In this document: piece by piece, positions 11,301-21,142 of the stretch | How the letters are laid out: the number at the start of each line of letters is the position of its first letter | How positions within the stretch are numbered: position 1 is the stretch's first letter | Translations under genes and position numbers: made by a program | Notes under the pieces: generated by a model | What the model was told of the DNA's origin: nothing | Database searches by the model: none | What the model saw: only the letters and a program-made list of their open reading frames with translations | From: Cucumis sativus | Lineage: Eukaryota; Streptophyta; Magnoliopsida; Cucurbitales; Cucurbitaceae | Assembly: GCF_000004075.3 (NCBI RefSeq) | Contig: NC_026656.2 | Span: 496,001 to 560,000, forward strand | Direction of reading: 5' to 3' | Length of the DNA stretch: 64,000 nucleotides

Positions 11301-14300
11301 AGTTGTTGGGGGGAAAGGTGGTGGGGAATTGTTGAATGTCGGTCCTGGAGGTGGATCAGGTGGAACAATTCTTTTATTTGTGCAAACAGTATCACTCAGT
11401 GAGTCTTCTGTCATTTCAGCTGTTGGAGGACAGGGCAGTTCAAATGGTGGGGGTGGGGTGGGGGTGGAAGGGTTCATTTTCATTGGTCTGATATACCAGT
11501 TGGGGATGCATATCAACCTATAGCAAGTGTTAAAGGAAACATTTATACTGGGTTTGTGCCAATTCTTCTCTTTTCCTCTAATACATTGTTATTCTTTCTT
11601 CATGATCTCAACTTTATTGAACAGTGACAAGGTAAAAAAAATGTTGAATAATTAGTTCTCTAACTTTGAATGTTCCTCCAACCAAAATAAAAAAAAAAGG
11701 ACAAAAAAGGAAGAAAAGAGGTGACAACTTGAAACAAGAATAAGTAAAAACAATATCCTCTGATATTTGATATTTTATTGATATATCCGTAAAATTGAAC
11801 TCTCAATATTTGACATTTTGATCGATATTTTTAATCCTTGATTTAAAGTCCGTTTTTTTAGTACCAGATGGTTAGCCTTCTTAGTTGATAAGGAAACCAA
11901 TTCTTTTACGTTCTATGAATATTTTCCAGGGGCTTAAATTTGTTTTATTTAACTTGATGACAACCTTATTAAAAAATTGTTCAAGTTGATCATTGAAGAT
12001 CTTAGCTGTTTCACTTCTCTTCTATGTCAGGGGAGGCTTAGGAAGCTCTCATGGTTCTGATGGTGAAAATGGAACCATCACTGGAAAGGCTTGCCCCCGA
12101 GGACTATATGGTATATTTTGTGAGGTAAAGTTTGTTATAATTTGTCAGCAGCATCATTCTATTTGTAATTTGAGGCCCCCCACCACCCAACGTTTTTGCA
12201 TGTTCTAAATTTTCTCCTATTTGTTGGCCACTTTGGATATCTACTTGAATTATATTGCCCTTTTCTTTTATATTTTTGAGTGACACAATTCAAGTTTAAT
12301 GTGGATAATTTTATGGATTGAATCTTGAAACAAAATTTCATTTCTGTTTAATATAAACTTGGGTGTGACAAATCTTTTTTTAAATCAATAAATTTATTAG
12401 ATATTTTATTTTTTGGAATATTTTGTTTGCCCATTTGATGAATTTAATTCTTGTAGAACTCTTTTAGCAATTATGTAGTTTTAATTGATTGTGTAAAATA
12501 GCTGAATTTTTGTTCATGCTTTGGAAATGGGACTTCAGGAGTGCCCTCTTGGAACATTTAAGAATGCTACTGGATCTGACAGAGGGCTGTGTACCAAGTG
12601 CCCATCCTATGAGCTTCCTAATCGTGGCATATATGTTAGTATTCGAGGTATGGTCTTACTGAGATAATCATTGTTGAGCATTTACTTTCATTTGCGGCTG
12701 AGAAACAAATTTCTAATAAGTCAAATAAAATGTGCTTGGAATAGAATTTCCAATTATATAATTTGCTATTGACTCCCGAGAGAACTGGTAGAGAAAAATT
12801 GAGATATCTAATGAATTGAATTTTCTGTAAAAAAATAAATTCCTTTTGATACTGCTACTTTGCAAGAACTTAAAATCATTCTTCCGGTAGACTGTAGAGG
12901 ACCATGAAATTCATTAAAAGAAAGCCAAAACTTGGAACTTAATTCTCCATGAATGTTGTCTCACGAAATCGGGAAGTTGCCTCTGTCTATTTCATCTTTT
13001 TGTGCAAAGTTTCTTAGAGAACGGTTCACAATGCTTTATCTTATAAAAATAATATTTTGATTGCATCCAACAGGTGGTGTTGCTAAAAGACCTTGCCCCT
13101 ACAGGTGCATTTCGGACAGATATCACATGCCACAATGTTATACAGCTCTCGAGGAATTGGTATATGCTTTTGGAGGTCCTTGGTTATTTGGTCTTATTCT
13201 TGTTGGCCTCCTCATCCTTTTAGCTCTAGTGTTGAGTGTTGCACGTATGAAATATGTTGGTGGCGATGAATTACCAGCCACGGTACCTGTTCGACAGAGC
13301 TCTAGAATAGATTACTCCTTTCCTTTCCTGGAGTCACTGAATGAGGTGTGCCTTCAATTTTTCCCTTCCAGTTTCAGTGCTCACTTTTCTAAGCCACTGC
13401 CAAAAAGTTAATTACCTTCCTCGTGGAAACAGAATTTTTAAGTCAGTTTATGTGAAATTTTATCTTTCAGGTTTTGGAAACAAACCGAACAGAGGAATCC
13501 AAAAGTCACGTGCATAGAATGTATTTCATGGGCCCAAATAGTTTCAGTGAACCTTGGCACCTATCTCATTCTCCTCCTGAACAAGTAGCAGAAATTGTGT
13601 AAGCAGTCTCACTTTTCTGTTGTAGAAGAATAATGTTTGGGTGACAATTTTCAGTTCTAAGTGGAGAATGAGTGGTTACTTTTCTGCTTGATTCCAACTT
13701 TTCCCCCCAGAACTTTGTATTATTGAAGTAACCGTGTATGATGAACATCTTCTGAGAACATGATTTACTTGGCAGATACGAAGATGCATTTAATAGATTT
13801 GTGGATGAAATAAATGATTTGGCTGCTTATCAATGGTGGGAAGGTTCAGTCTACAGTGTTCTTTCTGTCCTTTCCTATCCACTTGCCTGGTCATGGCTAC
13901 AACACTGCCGGAAAAAGAAAATGCAATGTCTTCGTGAGTTTGTTCGCTCTGAATATGATCACTCTTGCCTACGTTCATGCAGATCACGTGCTCTTTATGA
14001 AGGGCTTAAGGTTTGTTCAAAAACTATTTTCTTCATTTGTTGGCTTTTTTAATAGCATTATATTATTATCTTATCATGAATTGAGATAATTGCTAGGAAC
14101 GCCACATGTAACAATACTTTCATTGAGTTGAACTAGTTAGGATTTTATAATCATAAGAGGGTTTTCTTAATGTGGTGAACTTGATGTCATTGGTTTCTAA
14201 CAGCTGAATTGACAGTGTCGGGCAACAATTTTTTAGTGAACAGGTTATAATCTATATAGTCCACGTTTTATCAAAAAGTAGTCCACGCCATTGAGCTTAG

Positions 14301-16106
14301 AACAAGTAAAAAAAGTAATGTGCTCGGTATAACGTGTTCTTTCAATAATTTTGATAGAGTTAGCGGTTCAATAACTTGTTGCTTCAGGTTGCTGCTACTC
14401 CTGATTTAATGCTTGCATATGTGGATTTCTTCCTTGGGGGAGATGAAAAGAGAGTTGATCTTCCCCCTCGTCTTCTACAAAGATTACCAGTCTCTGTAAT
14501 TTTTGGGGGAGATGGAAGTTACATGGCTCCTTTCACCCTACATAGCGATAACATTCTAACCACATTAATGGGTCAGGTTTGTCCATTGCCTAGACTGATA
14601 GTTGAGAACGCATTAACTTCTATTAACTATCTAATGGGAGACTATTGTTTTTATTGTAAAAATGATTTCTCAGTCTATTCCGCCCACAATTTGGTACCGG
14701 CTCGTGGCTGGACTCAATGCTCAATTACGGTTAGTTCGTTATGGACACCTGAAGAAGACTTTTGAACATGTAATTAGTTGGCTGGAGACACATGCTAATC
14801 CAACTCTAAGTGCCTTTTGTATGAGGGTTGACCTTGCCTGGTTTCAGCCCACAGCTTCCGGATATTGCCAATTTGGGTTATTGTTATCTGCTTTGGAGAA
14901 TGATAACGTGCAGCCATATGCTGAAGGCCAACACAAATTACCAATAATGCCTGAGAGGCGGTCATGGTAATAATTTTGAATCTAACTTCCTCCATGGTCT
15001 CTTAACGGTTAATTAGAAATTTTTTCCCTCAACTTGTGCAGTTTACCAAGATTTGCGGATAGGAAGCCATTGGACCAGTTACAAATCACTGAGCAGAAGA
15101 TGGTTCAGAAGCGAATATTTGGTGGAATTATACAAGCTAAGAGCCTAGAAGCTCTTAAAGAGAAGAAAGATATATCTTATCCCCTCTCTTTCATGATATA
15201 CAATACTAAACCTGTTGGCCATCAGGTGGTTATTCTGCTGAAGTTTAAATTTGGTTATACCTTTCGATAATACCATTCTAACTTTGGTTTCTATCCTTTT
15301 TTTCACTCAGGATCTTGTTGGTTTGGTAGTCTCCATGATACTTCTAGGAGATTTTAGCTTGGTTTTGCTCACTTTGTTACAGATGTATTCTATTTCGCTG
15401 CTCGATTTTTTTCTGGTTTTGTTCGTTCTTCCTCTTGGTCTGCTATCTCCTTTTCCTGCTGGGATTAATGCATTATTTAGTCATGGACCTAGACGCTCAG
15501 CAGGCCTGTCACATGTTTATGGTCTGTGGAACATCACATCCATGATTAATGTGGTGAGTAATTCTGGCTACAACCTTTTACTATAATTTCAACCCGAGGT
15601 TATTGCTATATGGTTTCACATGCATACGCTTTTGGTCTATTAGTTTCTGTAATTGCTTCCTTTTATCAAAGGCTTTGCAAGAACTACTGTTTCAAAGTTG
15701 ATGAATCCAACTTGAATTTGATTCCCATTAGAATCATCGGATATAGATCCTAACCCCACTTTTGGCACTTTCTTGTTTTGTCACAGGTAGTTGCTTTCAT
15801 ATGTGGGTTAATTAATTATTTATACCATTCAAGTAAAAAGAATCCCAGCTTTCAGACCTGGAATTTTAGCATGTGAGTAGCCTCAAATCAATTGCTACTA
15901 ACTTGTCTAGTCATTGGAGGAAGTATAACTTTTTTGCTTGGTATTGTTAAAAATGCAGGGATGATAGTGAATGGTGGATGCTTCCTGCTGGGTTAGCACT
16001 CTGCAAAATTATCCAAGCGCGACTAATTGATTGGCACGTTGCAAATCAGGAAATTCAGGACCACTCATTGTATAGCAATGACCCAGAGGTTTTCTGGCAG
16101 ACATGA
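5395..16106 (+). CDS. Large glycine-rich multi-pass membrane protein (At5g11700/At4g32920-like), with an apparent frameshift
   Basis: Plant-specific family annotated as glycine-rich or 'ephrin receptor-like' protein; function unknown. Twenty-two exons: 5395-6209, 6919-7052, 7190-7398, 8299-8418, 9381-9509, 9593-9718, 9838-9893, 9968-10067, 10201-10318, 10682-10891, 11222-11551, 12031-12124, 12539-12647, 13074-13345, 13471-13598, 13776-14010, 14388-14576, 14674-14966, 15042-15225, 15311-15553, 15787-15872, 15959-16106. They total 4,328 nt, one short of 1,443 codons. A signal peptide (residues 1-25) and a Pro-rich patch precede an extracellular part of Gly-rich repeats and a Cys-rich segment. 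A membrane helix follows near residues 884-910 (GLILVGLLILLALVLSVA), then a conserved cytoplasmic part and about four C-terminal helices (about residues 1284-1440). The frame breaks once, at 11455-11458. Intron 4 has a GC donor. The family match is strong over the whole length. Confidence 0.9.
7740..7965. repeat. MITE-like repeat inside an intron
   Basis: Within intron 3 of the glycine-rich protein gene, the motif AGTGATT recurs several times (for example 7756, 7780, 7792, 7870). It ends in a 9-bp hairpin, AGTGATTTT (7915-7923) and AAAATCACT (7933-7941). This composition is typical of small non-autonomous elements in plant introns. The exact ends and family are not resolved. Confidence 0.35.
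8560..8800 (+). pseudogene. Decayed LINE retrotransposon 3' fragment in an intron
   Basis: Inside the GC-AG intron, the frame around 8630-8720 reads LLWGIWQKRNSRIF followed by an aromatic-rich tail. This resembles the C-terminal end of plant LINE reverse-transcriptase polyproteins (the W..RN.RIF motif), in the same orientation as the host gene. No longer open frame or target-site duplication was found, so the limits are approximate. Confidence 0.4.
9038..9061. repeat. (TA)n microsatellite
   Basis: About eleven TA units within intron 4 of the glycine-rich protein gene. The uninterrupted dinucleotide run makes it likely to vary in length between individuals. Confidence 0.85.
11446..11468 (+). 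other. Frame break in a G-rich tract of exon 11
   Basis: The exon is open from 11222 in one frame and ends at a TAG at 11521. After this tract the next frame encodes the expected family continuation (RVHFHWSDIPVGDAYQPIAS) up to the splice donor at 11552. The tract holds G-runs of 5, 4 and 5 separated by single Ts (11449-11453, 11455-11458, 11460-11464). The missing base fits the 4-G run. It is either a homopolymer sequencing or assembly error or a real loss-of-function allele. Confidence 0.8.
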
Positions 16107-19100
16107 AGAGAAATGTATTTATTAGGTAAATGTGAGAATGAAACATCATATTGATTTTTTCATAATTTAATTTGTTTGCGGTGAGAGATAGTATAGGATT
16201 GAATAGGTTAAGAACTTGTGGTCCTAGTCAAAGTTTTCATAGCTTTACGTTACCCCTTCATATACAAAGTTGTTAGCAAGTGTCTACCCAATATTTTTGT
16301 CCTCTTCCCATGTGTATTTTTGTACATATTATAGTGCGGCCCACTTCAAGGGTTGACAGATGTCTCAAATGTATTGCCATAAACCTTAATGATTTCATAT
16401 ACCAATGTTGTATGTATATCACATTTGCTTCAGTTTTCAATGCTAGATCTTTATATCATCTTGAGCTCTGCTACAATGGAGGCTTTAAATTGTTTTGCAG
16501 AAATTTTGTTCGTATTTATCTCTACTTCATAAACCCGTGACAAATCTATGTTCTTCTCTTCAGTGCTACTTTGCAGCTAAGAACTTCCCTTATACCAATG
16601 CTCTCGCTAAAGAGTTCTCTAGATGCCTTCTAATTAAACCTGCAACATTTCACTACTGACTCATCTGTTGGGTTACCCCTTGTTCTTAAATCTTTTGATT
16701 CCATGTCTCAAGAGTTTGTTTTGTTATATGAGCCATCTTTATATCATAAATTTCAGAAGTAATTCAAAATGTTGGTTTGGATTCTTAAAAATCTCTGTCT
16801 AAAACTGTTCTGTTAGTTTAGTTTAACAACACAGTGGAGAGAAGAGAAGTGTTTAGTTCTACATAGTTTGGATGATAGTAAGGTGGGGAATTCACTTTCC
16901 CCTCAAAATTGATATCCTTATTGAATTCACCAATCTCTCAAACTGTGTAGAACAAATAAATGATGGTGCCCAAATCAATATTTCAAAGTTCATTCTCTTA
17001 AAATATAATTTCAGGTGTCGTTGATAATTATTTTAATTTTGGAACATTTTTAAATAAACTATGTATAATAGTAAAATTTTTGAATTCTATTAACGTTGGA
17101 TATGAATAGACTTATAGACTCGATAAAATTATATTAATGATAAAATCTTTAATATGTGACCATTTTTATTTTATTTTATTCTCTATCATTAATTAACAAT
17201 TTGTAGACAATGATAAATTATTATTATTTATCATTGATAGACAAAGTTAGATATCTCTCGGAAGACATGTTGCTATATTTGTCGAAATTTTATAAAAGTT
17301 GAGTTTTTAGTCAAATTCAATTGGTAAATATAAGTTTTCTATTTTCTTAAATCTCCTTCGATAATCATTTATATCATATTTGGTAACGATTTGATTTTTG
17401 AGTTTTTGTATTTGATAATTAAGTCACAAACAAATTTAGAAATTAAAAAAGGTAGCTTTTAATTTGTTTTTTTTTACATCGTCAATGTAATACATTTACA
17501 TTGAAAGAAAATAAGTTTAGTTTTCAAAAATAAGTTCGAGGTTTTAGTTTTCAAATTTTGGTTTTGTTTTTTAAAAATATATCTAAAATAAATAACAAAA
17601 CAAATTTGATTTAGATCTTATACTATAAAATTAGAATTTAGTTGTTATAGTTTGATAAAGATAAGCATGTATACATGTTATAATTGTATAATTGTCCCAA
17701 TGTGACCTCATGCAATATTATTAAAATGTTAGACATTCATAAAATAAATTTTAATATTTACTTAAATATATATATATAATTGTTTATATTATTTTAACAC
17801 TAAGGCCATGTGCCAACAAATCAATTCTAATTTAAAAATTGGATCTAATCATGTCGTTTACATGCGTTTTGCATTCGTATTCACGCATAAAATTCATGTC
17901 CAAATTCATAAACGAAAGCTCCAATCCTATGACCTATCTGATCACGTCAAAAAATTATCCTTACAGTTACTGCTTGGGTTTGGGTTTGGTACTTTACTTT
18001 TAAAGGGTTTGTCCATTATGGTGGACGAAAAGGGTAAATTTGACAAAATAAATAATTGAGAAGATGATAAATTTGACAAAATCTACAATTTTAGGTAAAT
18101 ACAATCAAACGTAATTTCAATTAACATCTATGATTACATCAATTAATCGGTAAACATGGTGTAAATAAAATAAAATATAATAATGAGAACAAAATTAGAG
18201 AATGAAAATGGTGGAACTATGAAAGAGTAAGCAAAATGAAAAAAGAAAAAAAAAAAGATGATTGGTTTGGTGCATCATCTAATATGTTAACTTAGGTTAG
18301 GTTTTGGTAACTATAATTGTAAAGCAAAATTTGATACAAAATGACAAATTATACAAAAATTTTATGCATTAGTAATAATAATAATAATAATAAGACAATC
18401 CATAAGAAGAAAGATGAATTTTTGTCATATATAGTTTTGATGATTCTTGGACAATTCATTTTCCCCTATGAATTGCTATCCTTCTTGAACTTACCAATAC
18501 CATTTTGCTTATTAAATTGTGACATTATTGCCTAAAATACATGAGAAAGGGCCCACTAAACAAAAAAAAAAAAAAAAAAATGCGCATATATATATATAAC
18601 CAATCCAATTAGATAAATTAAAAAAATCATTACCTTTTGAAAATATTTAAAAACGGTAGTAAAATTTGGAATTCTAACAATAATAAACATTATATTTATT
18701 AATGTCAGCGGAAAACATTCACAAAAGTTAGTGTTAATCATCTCTAAGATTTGAAATTTTGTAACTATTTAAATTTACTTTGTTATAAGAGAATTTGTCA
18801 AAAATAGTATTACAACATATAACAAAATTTTTCAGATTCTAATAAAATCATAGAAATCTATCAACGTCTATGATTGATAAAATCTAATACTTTTTTATAA
18901 TTTAGTAAATATTTTAATTTATCTTGTTTGTATAATATTTGAAAATTTCAAAAAGAATTTGGTTTCTTCTTATTGAAAAATCAACTAATCAACAAAATTA
19001 AAATAATAAATAGTTTTATTGAGATTTTTTAAAAAATAGTAGATTGTACAAAATATTTACAAGCTATAGCAAATTATATCACTAATGGATATTGATATGC

Positions 19101-19430
19101 TAGAGTGATAGAAAACTATTAGCGATAGAATCCAAAATTTTGTTATAACTCTACTTTTAATAAAATTTGATTGTAGGTAGATTTTAATTTTTTATTTACA
19201 ATAATTAATTTTAGTAGCGTAAAATACACATTTTCTTCAAAAGTGGGTGGGACTTTCTTCCAATATTATTTAATAAATGTTACATCATGATCCACGTGTA
19301 ATAAATATTTTGTTTATATGGTTGTTATTATTATTATTATTTTTCTATCTTGATTTTTCAAACCGTAACTAAAACAGTTTCATAAGTTTAAAATTATAGT
19401 CTAACAGCCACCGCCCAGAAATACAAAAAG
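16107..19430. other. Intergenic: 3' region and AT-rich decayed repeats
   Basis: The 3' untranslated region of the membrane protein gene probably lies within 16107-16560. Beyond it the DNA is AT-rich. It contains an inverted repeat AATGATAAAT / ATTTATCATT around 17209-17235, an (AAT)n tract at about 18371-18394 and a poly(A) run near 18560-18580. Two similar segments occur at about 16863-16933 and 18430-18497. No gene is supported. Confidence 0.5.
18371..18394. repeat. (TAA)n microsatellite
   Basis: An uninterrupted run of about eight trinucleotide units in non-coding DNA downstream of the membrane protein gene. Confidence 0.8.
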
Positions 19431-19836
19431 CAAAACCAATCATCAGACGTGAAGATGATGTTGATTATCTCTCCACTTTGAACCAATCAGGTCCCAACCC
19501 ATATCGTTAAAACTTCAGGTACAGAAGAATCCATAGAAATTTTCATCTCATTTACAGCTTCCCCTTTCAAGATTCCCACAACTTTTATGAGCTCCAGATA
19601 TTAATCTCTAATCCTCCACTGACTCCAACTTGAAGCAGTTGGTGAAGCTAAGGTAACCCCCCTATCAATTGTGAATTTGATTCTTTCTGCTTGATTTCAT
19701 TTTGATTACCATCTGAATTTAGAGCTACCCATGCATCAGTAAACAGATTTTCATTACAAGATAGAAAGCATCTCTTTCTATAGAAAATTGTTATTTTTCT
19801 TTTCCAGAGTCTAGAGTATTTGTTTGAAGAAACAGC

Positions 19837-20102
19837 TTGTATCAGCTGTTTTTTCACTCTGTAAGCAGGCTTCTTATCTTAGTTTCATGTACTCCAGTTG
19901 GTCCTCCTCCGAATTTCTATTACTTGGAGGGTACTACTATAAAAAAAAATGGGATCTGTCAGTGCTCACTGCTCACATTGGGAGAAAAGAGCATAGAATC
20001 CATTATAGCATCAGCTTTTGGGGAGATACTCTCATTAACAGCTCCAGTATTATCACAACTTGGGCAAGAAGAAGGGAGAAGAATAGTCAATAAAAGTTCT
20101 TT
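19837..20102 (+). other. Unidentified ORF with protein-like composition
   Basis: An open frame lacking a convincing ATG encodes VGPPPNFYYLEGTT, then CQCSLLTLGEKSIESIIASA and LSLTAPVLSQLGQEEGRRI. The balanced, low-Phe/Ile composition is unlike the AT-driven random ORFs around it. A possible acceptor (TTATCTTAG at 19873-19881) lies just before it. A higher-complexity, exon-like stretch at about 19430-19651 ends in AAG followed by GTAACC, a good donor. It could be an exon of an unpredicted gene, an unspliced upstream part of the GGT locus, or a gene remnant. The frame then runs into a LINE fragment on the other strand. I do not recognise the family. Confidence 0.3.
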
Positions 20103-20600
20103 TCAAGATAAAAGGATCCTCGAATCATTAACCGTTTGCATCTGTCGTCTCTTTGTTTCGTATTGTTCCTTTCTTAAAGGTGCCTTTTTATGGAACCATT
20201 TTGACTTAAAGAAACCACGAAAATTACCCATGATCTTGATCTGATTAGCGACTTCCTCTCCGCTTTTTGTCGAGAAAAACATAATACTGGAATTTTTGGA
20301 ACGGATCAAATCACTTACGGCTCTGAATGCTCGAAGGCTCTCCAAACCCCGAGCATTCCAACTAGGGAGATTCATGGACTTCGGTCGCCTGAAAATCAGC
20401 CTCTGCCTCTAAAGTAACTAAATCTTCAATATTCTTTTAAGTCATTTTCCTCCATTCGAGCCTTTTTAACAGCCATCGGTCATCCCCAACCACTTCTTTT
20501 CAATGTCAACGCTTCTCTCAGAAGAATGAATCAAAGGACCGAGCCCCGAATCTTGCTCGTCCTTTCAAGATCTTTTGCTTTCCAACACAGGACTTGATAG
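20103..20600 (-). pseudogene. Truncated LINE retrotransposon (ORF1 end plus start of ORF2)
   Basis: On the minus strand the ORF2-like start reads MNLPSWNARGLESLRAFRAV, then LIRSKNSSIMFFSTKS. This is the typical N-terminus of plant LINE endonucleases (the SWN.RGL motif and the following ..FLSETK motif, here with the ET pair replaced by ST). Upstream, near 20450-20600 on the same strand, fragments such as CWKAKDLERTSK and REALTLKRSGWG resemble the end of LINE ORF1. Stops and a frame change separate the pieces and the endonuclease stops after about 60-90 residues. The copy is dead and strongly truncated. Confidence 0.55.
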
Positions 20601-21142
20601 CTTCTTGACATATGACTTTTCAAATGTTTATTACTTATACTCACATCAACCACAGTTTTGTTGTTGCTGTTTTTTTTTTTTTTTTTAAAGAAATCATGAT
20701 TCATTGTGTTTCGCAACGATATAATAGAAAGTATAAATTTTCATCACATATGTATAAGTGTGAACAACCGATTTAAATGTTGACAAAAATTTAATACCAT
20801 GCATCAAATAAGATGTCATAATAATATCAAATAAGATGTCATAATGTCGACAAAATTAGAGGTTGGAATCTGTAGAACTCAGAAAAGAAAGAGAAATAAA
20901 AAGTTCATTGGTGTATCCTTTTTTTTTCCCCGAGGAAAATCAGTAACTATGTTCTGATGGTTTTCCTTGTACTTCTGTTTTGGACTTGTATTAATGAATG
21001 ATTGAGGTATCTAATATGTAACTTGTTTTGCATTTTTGTAACTAAAAATTCGAAGCAATTTGATATAATATTTGTGATTCATCGATATTTGCAATTCATC
21101 TATAAATTTTCAATATCGATCAAGAGTATTTGTAGATAAACT
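20601..21142. other. Upstream region of the GGT gene
   Basis: Non-coding. It contains a poly(T) run at about 20670-20687 and two copies of a 20-bp direct repeat (ATCAAATAAGATGTCATAAT) at 20803-20822 and 20826-20845, period 23. The 5' leader of the GGT gene must lie here or be spliced from further upstream. No clear TATA box was chosen. Confidence 0.45.

Noticed and set aside
11199-11516. Proline-rich ORF on the minus strand
   Set aside because: It is the antisense image of the glycine-rich exon 11 (GGN codons read as CCN).
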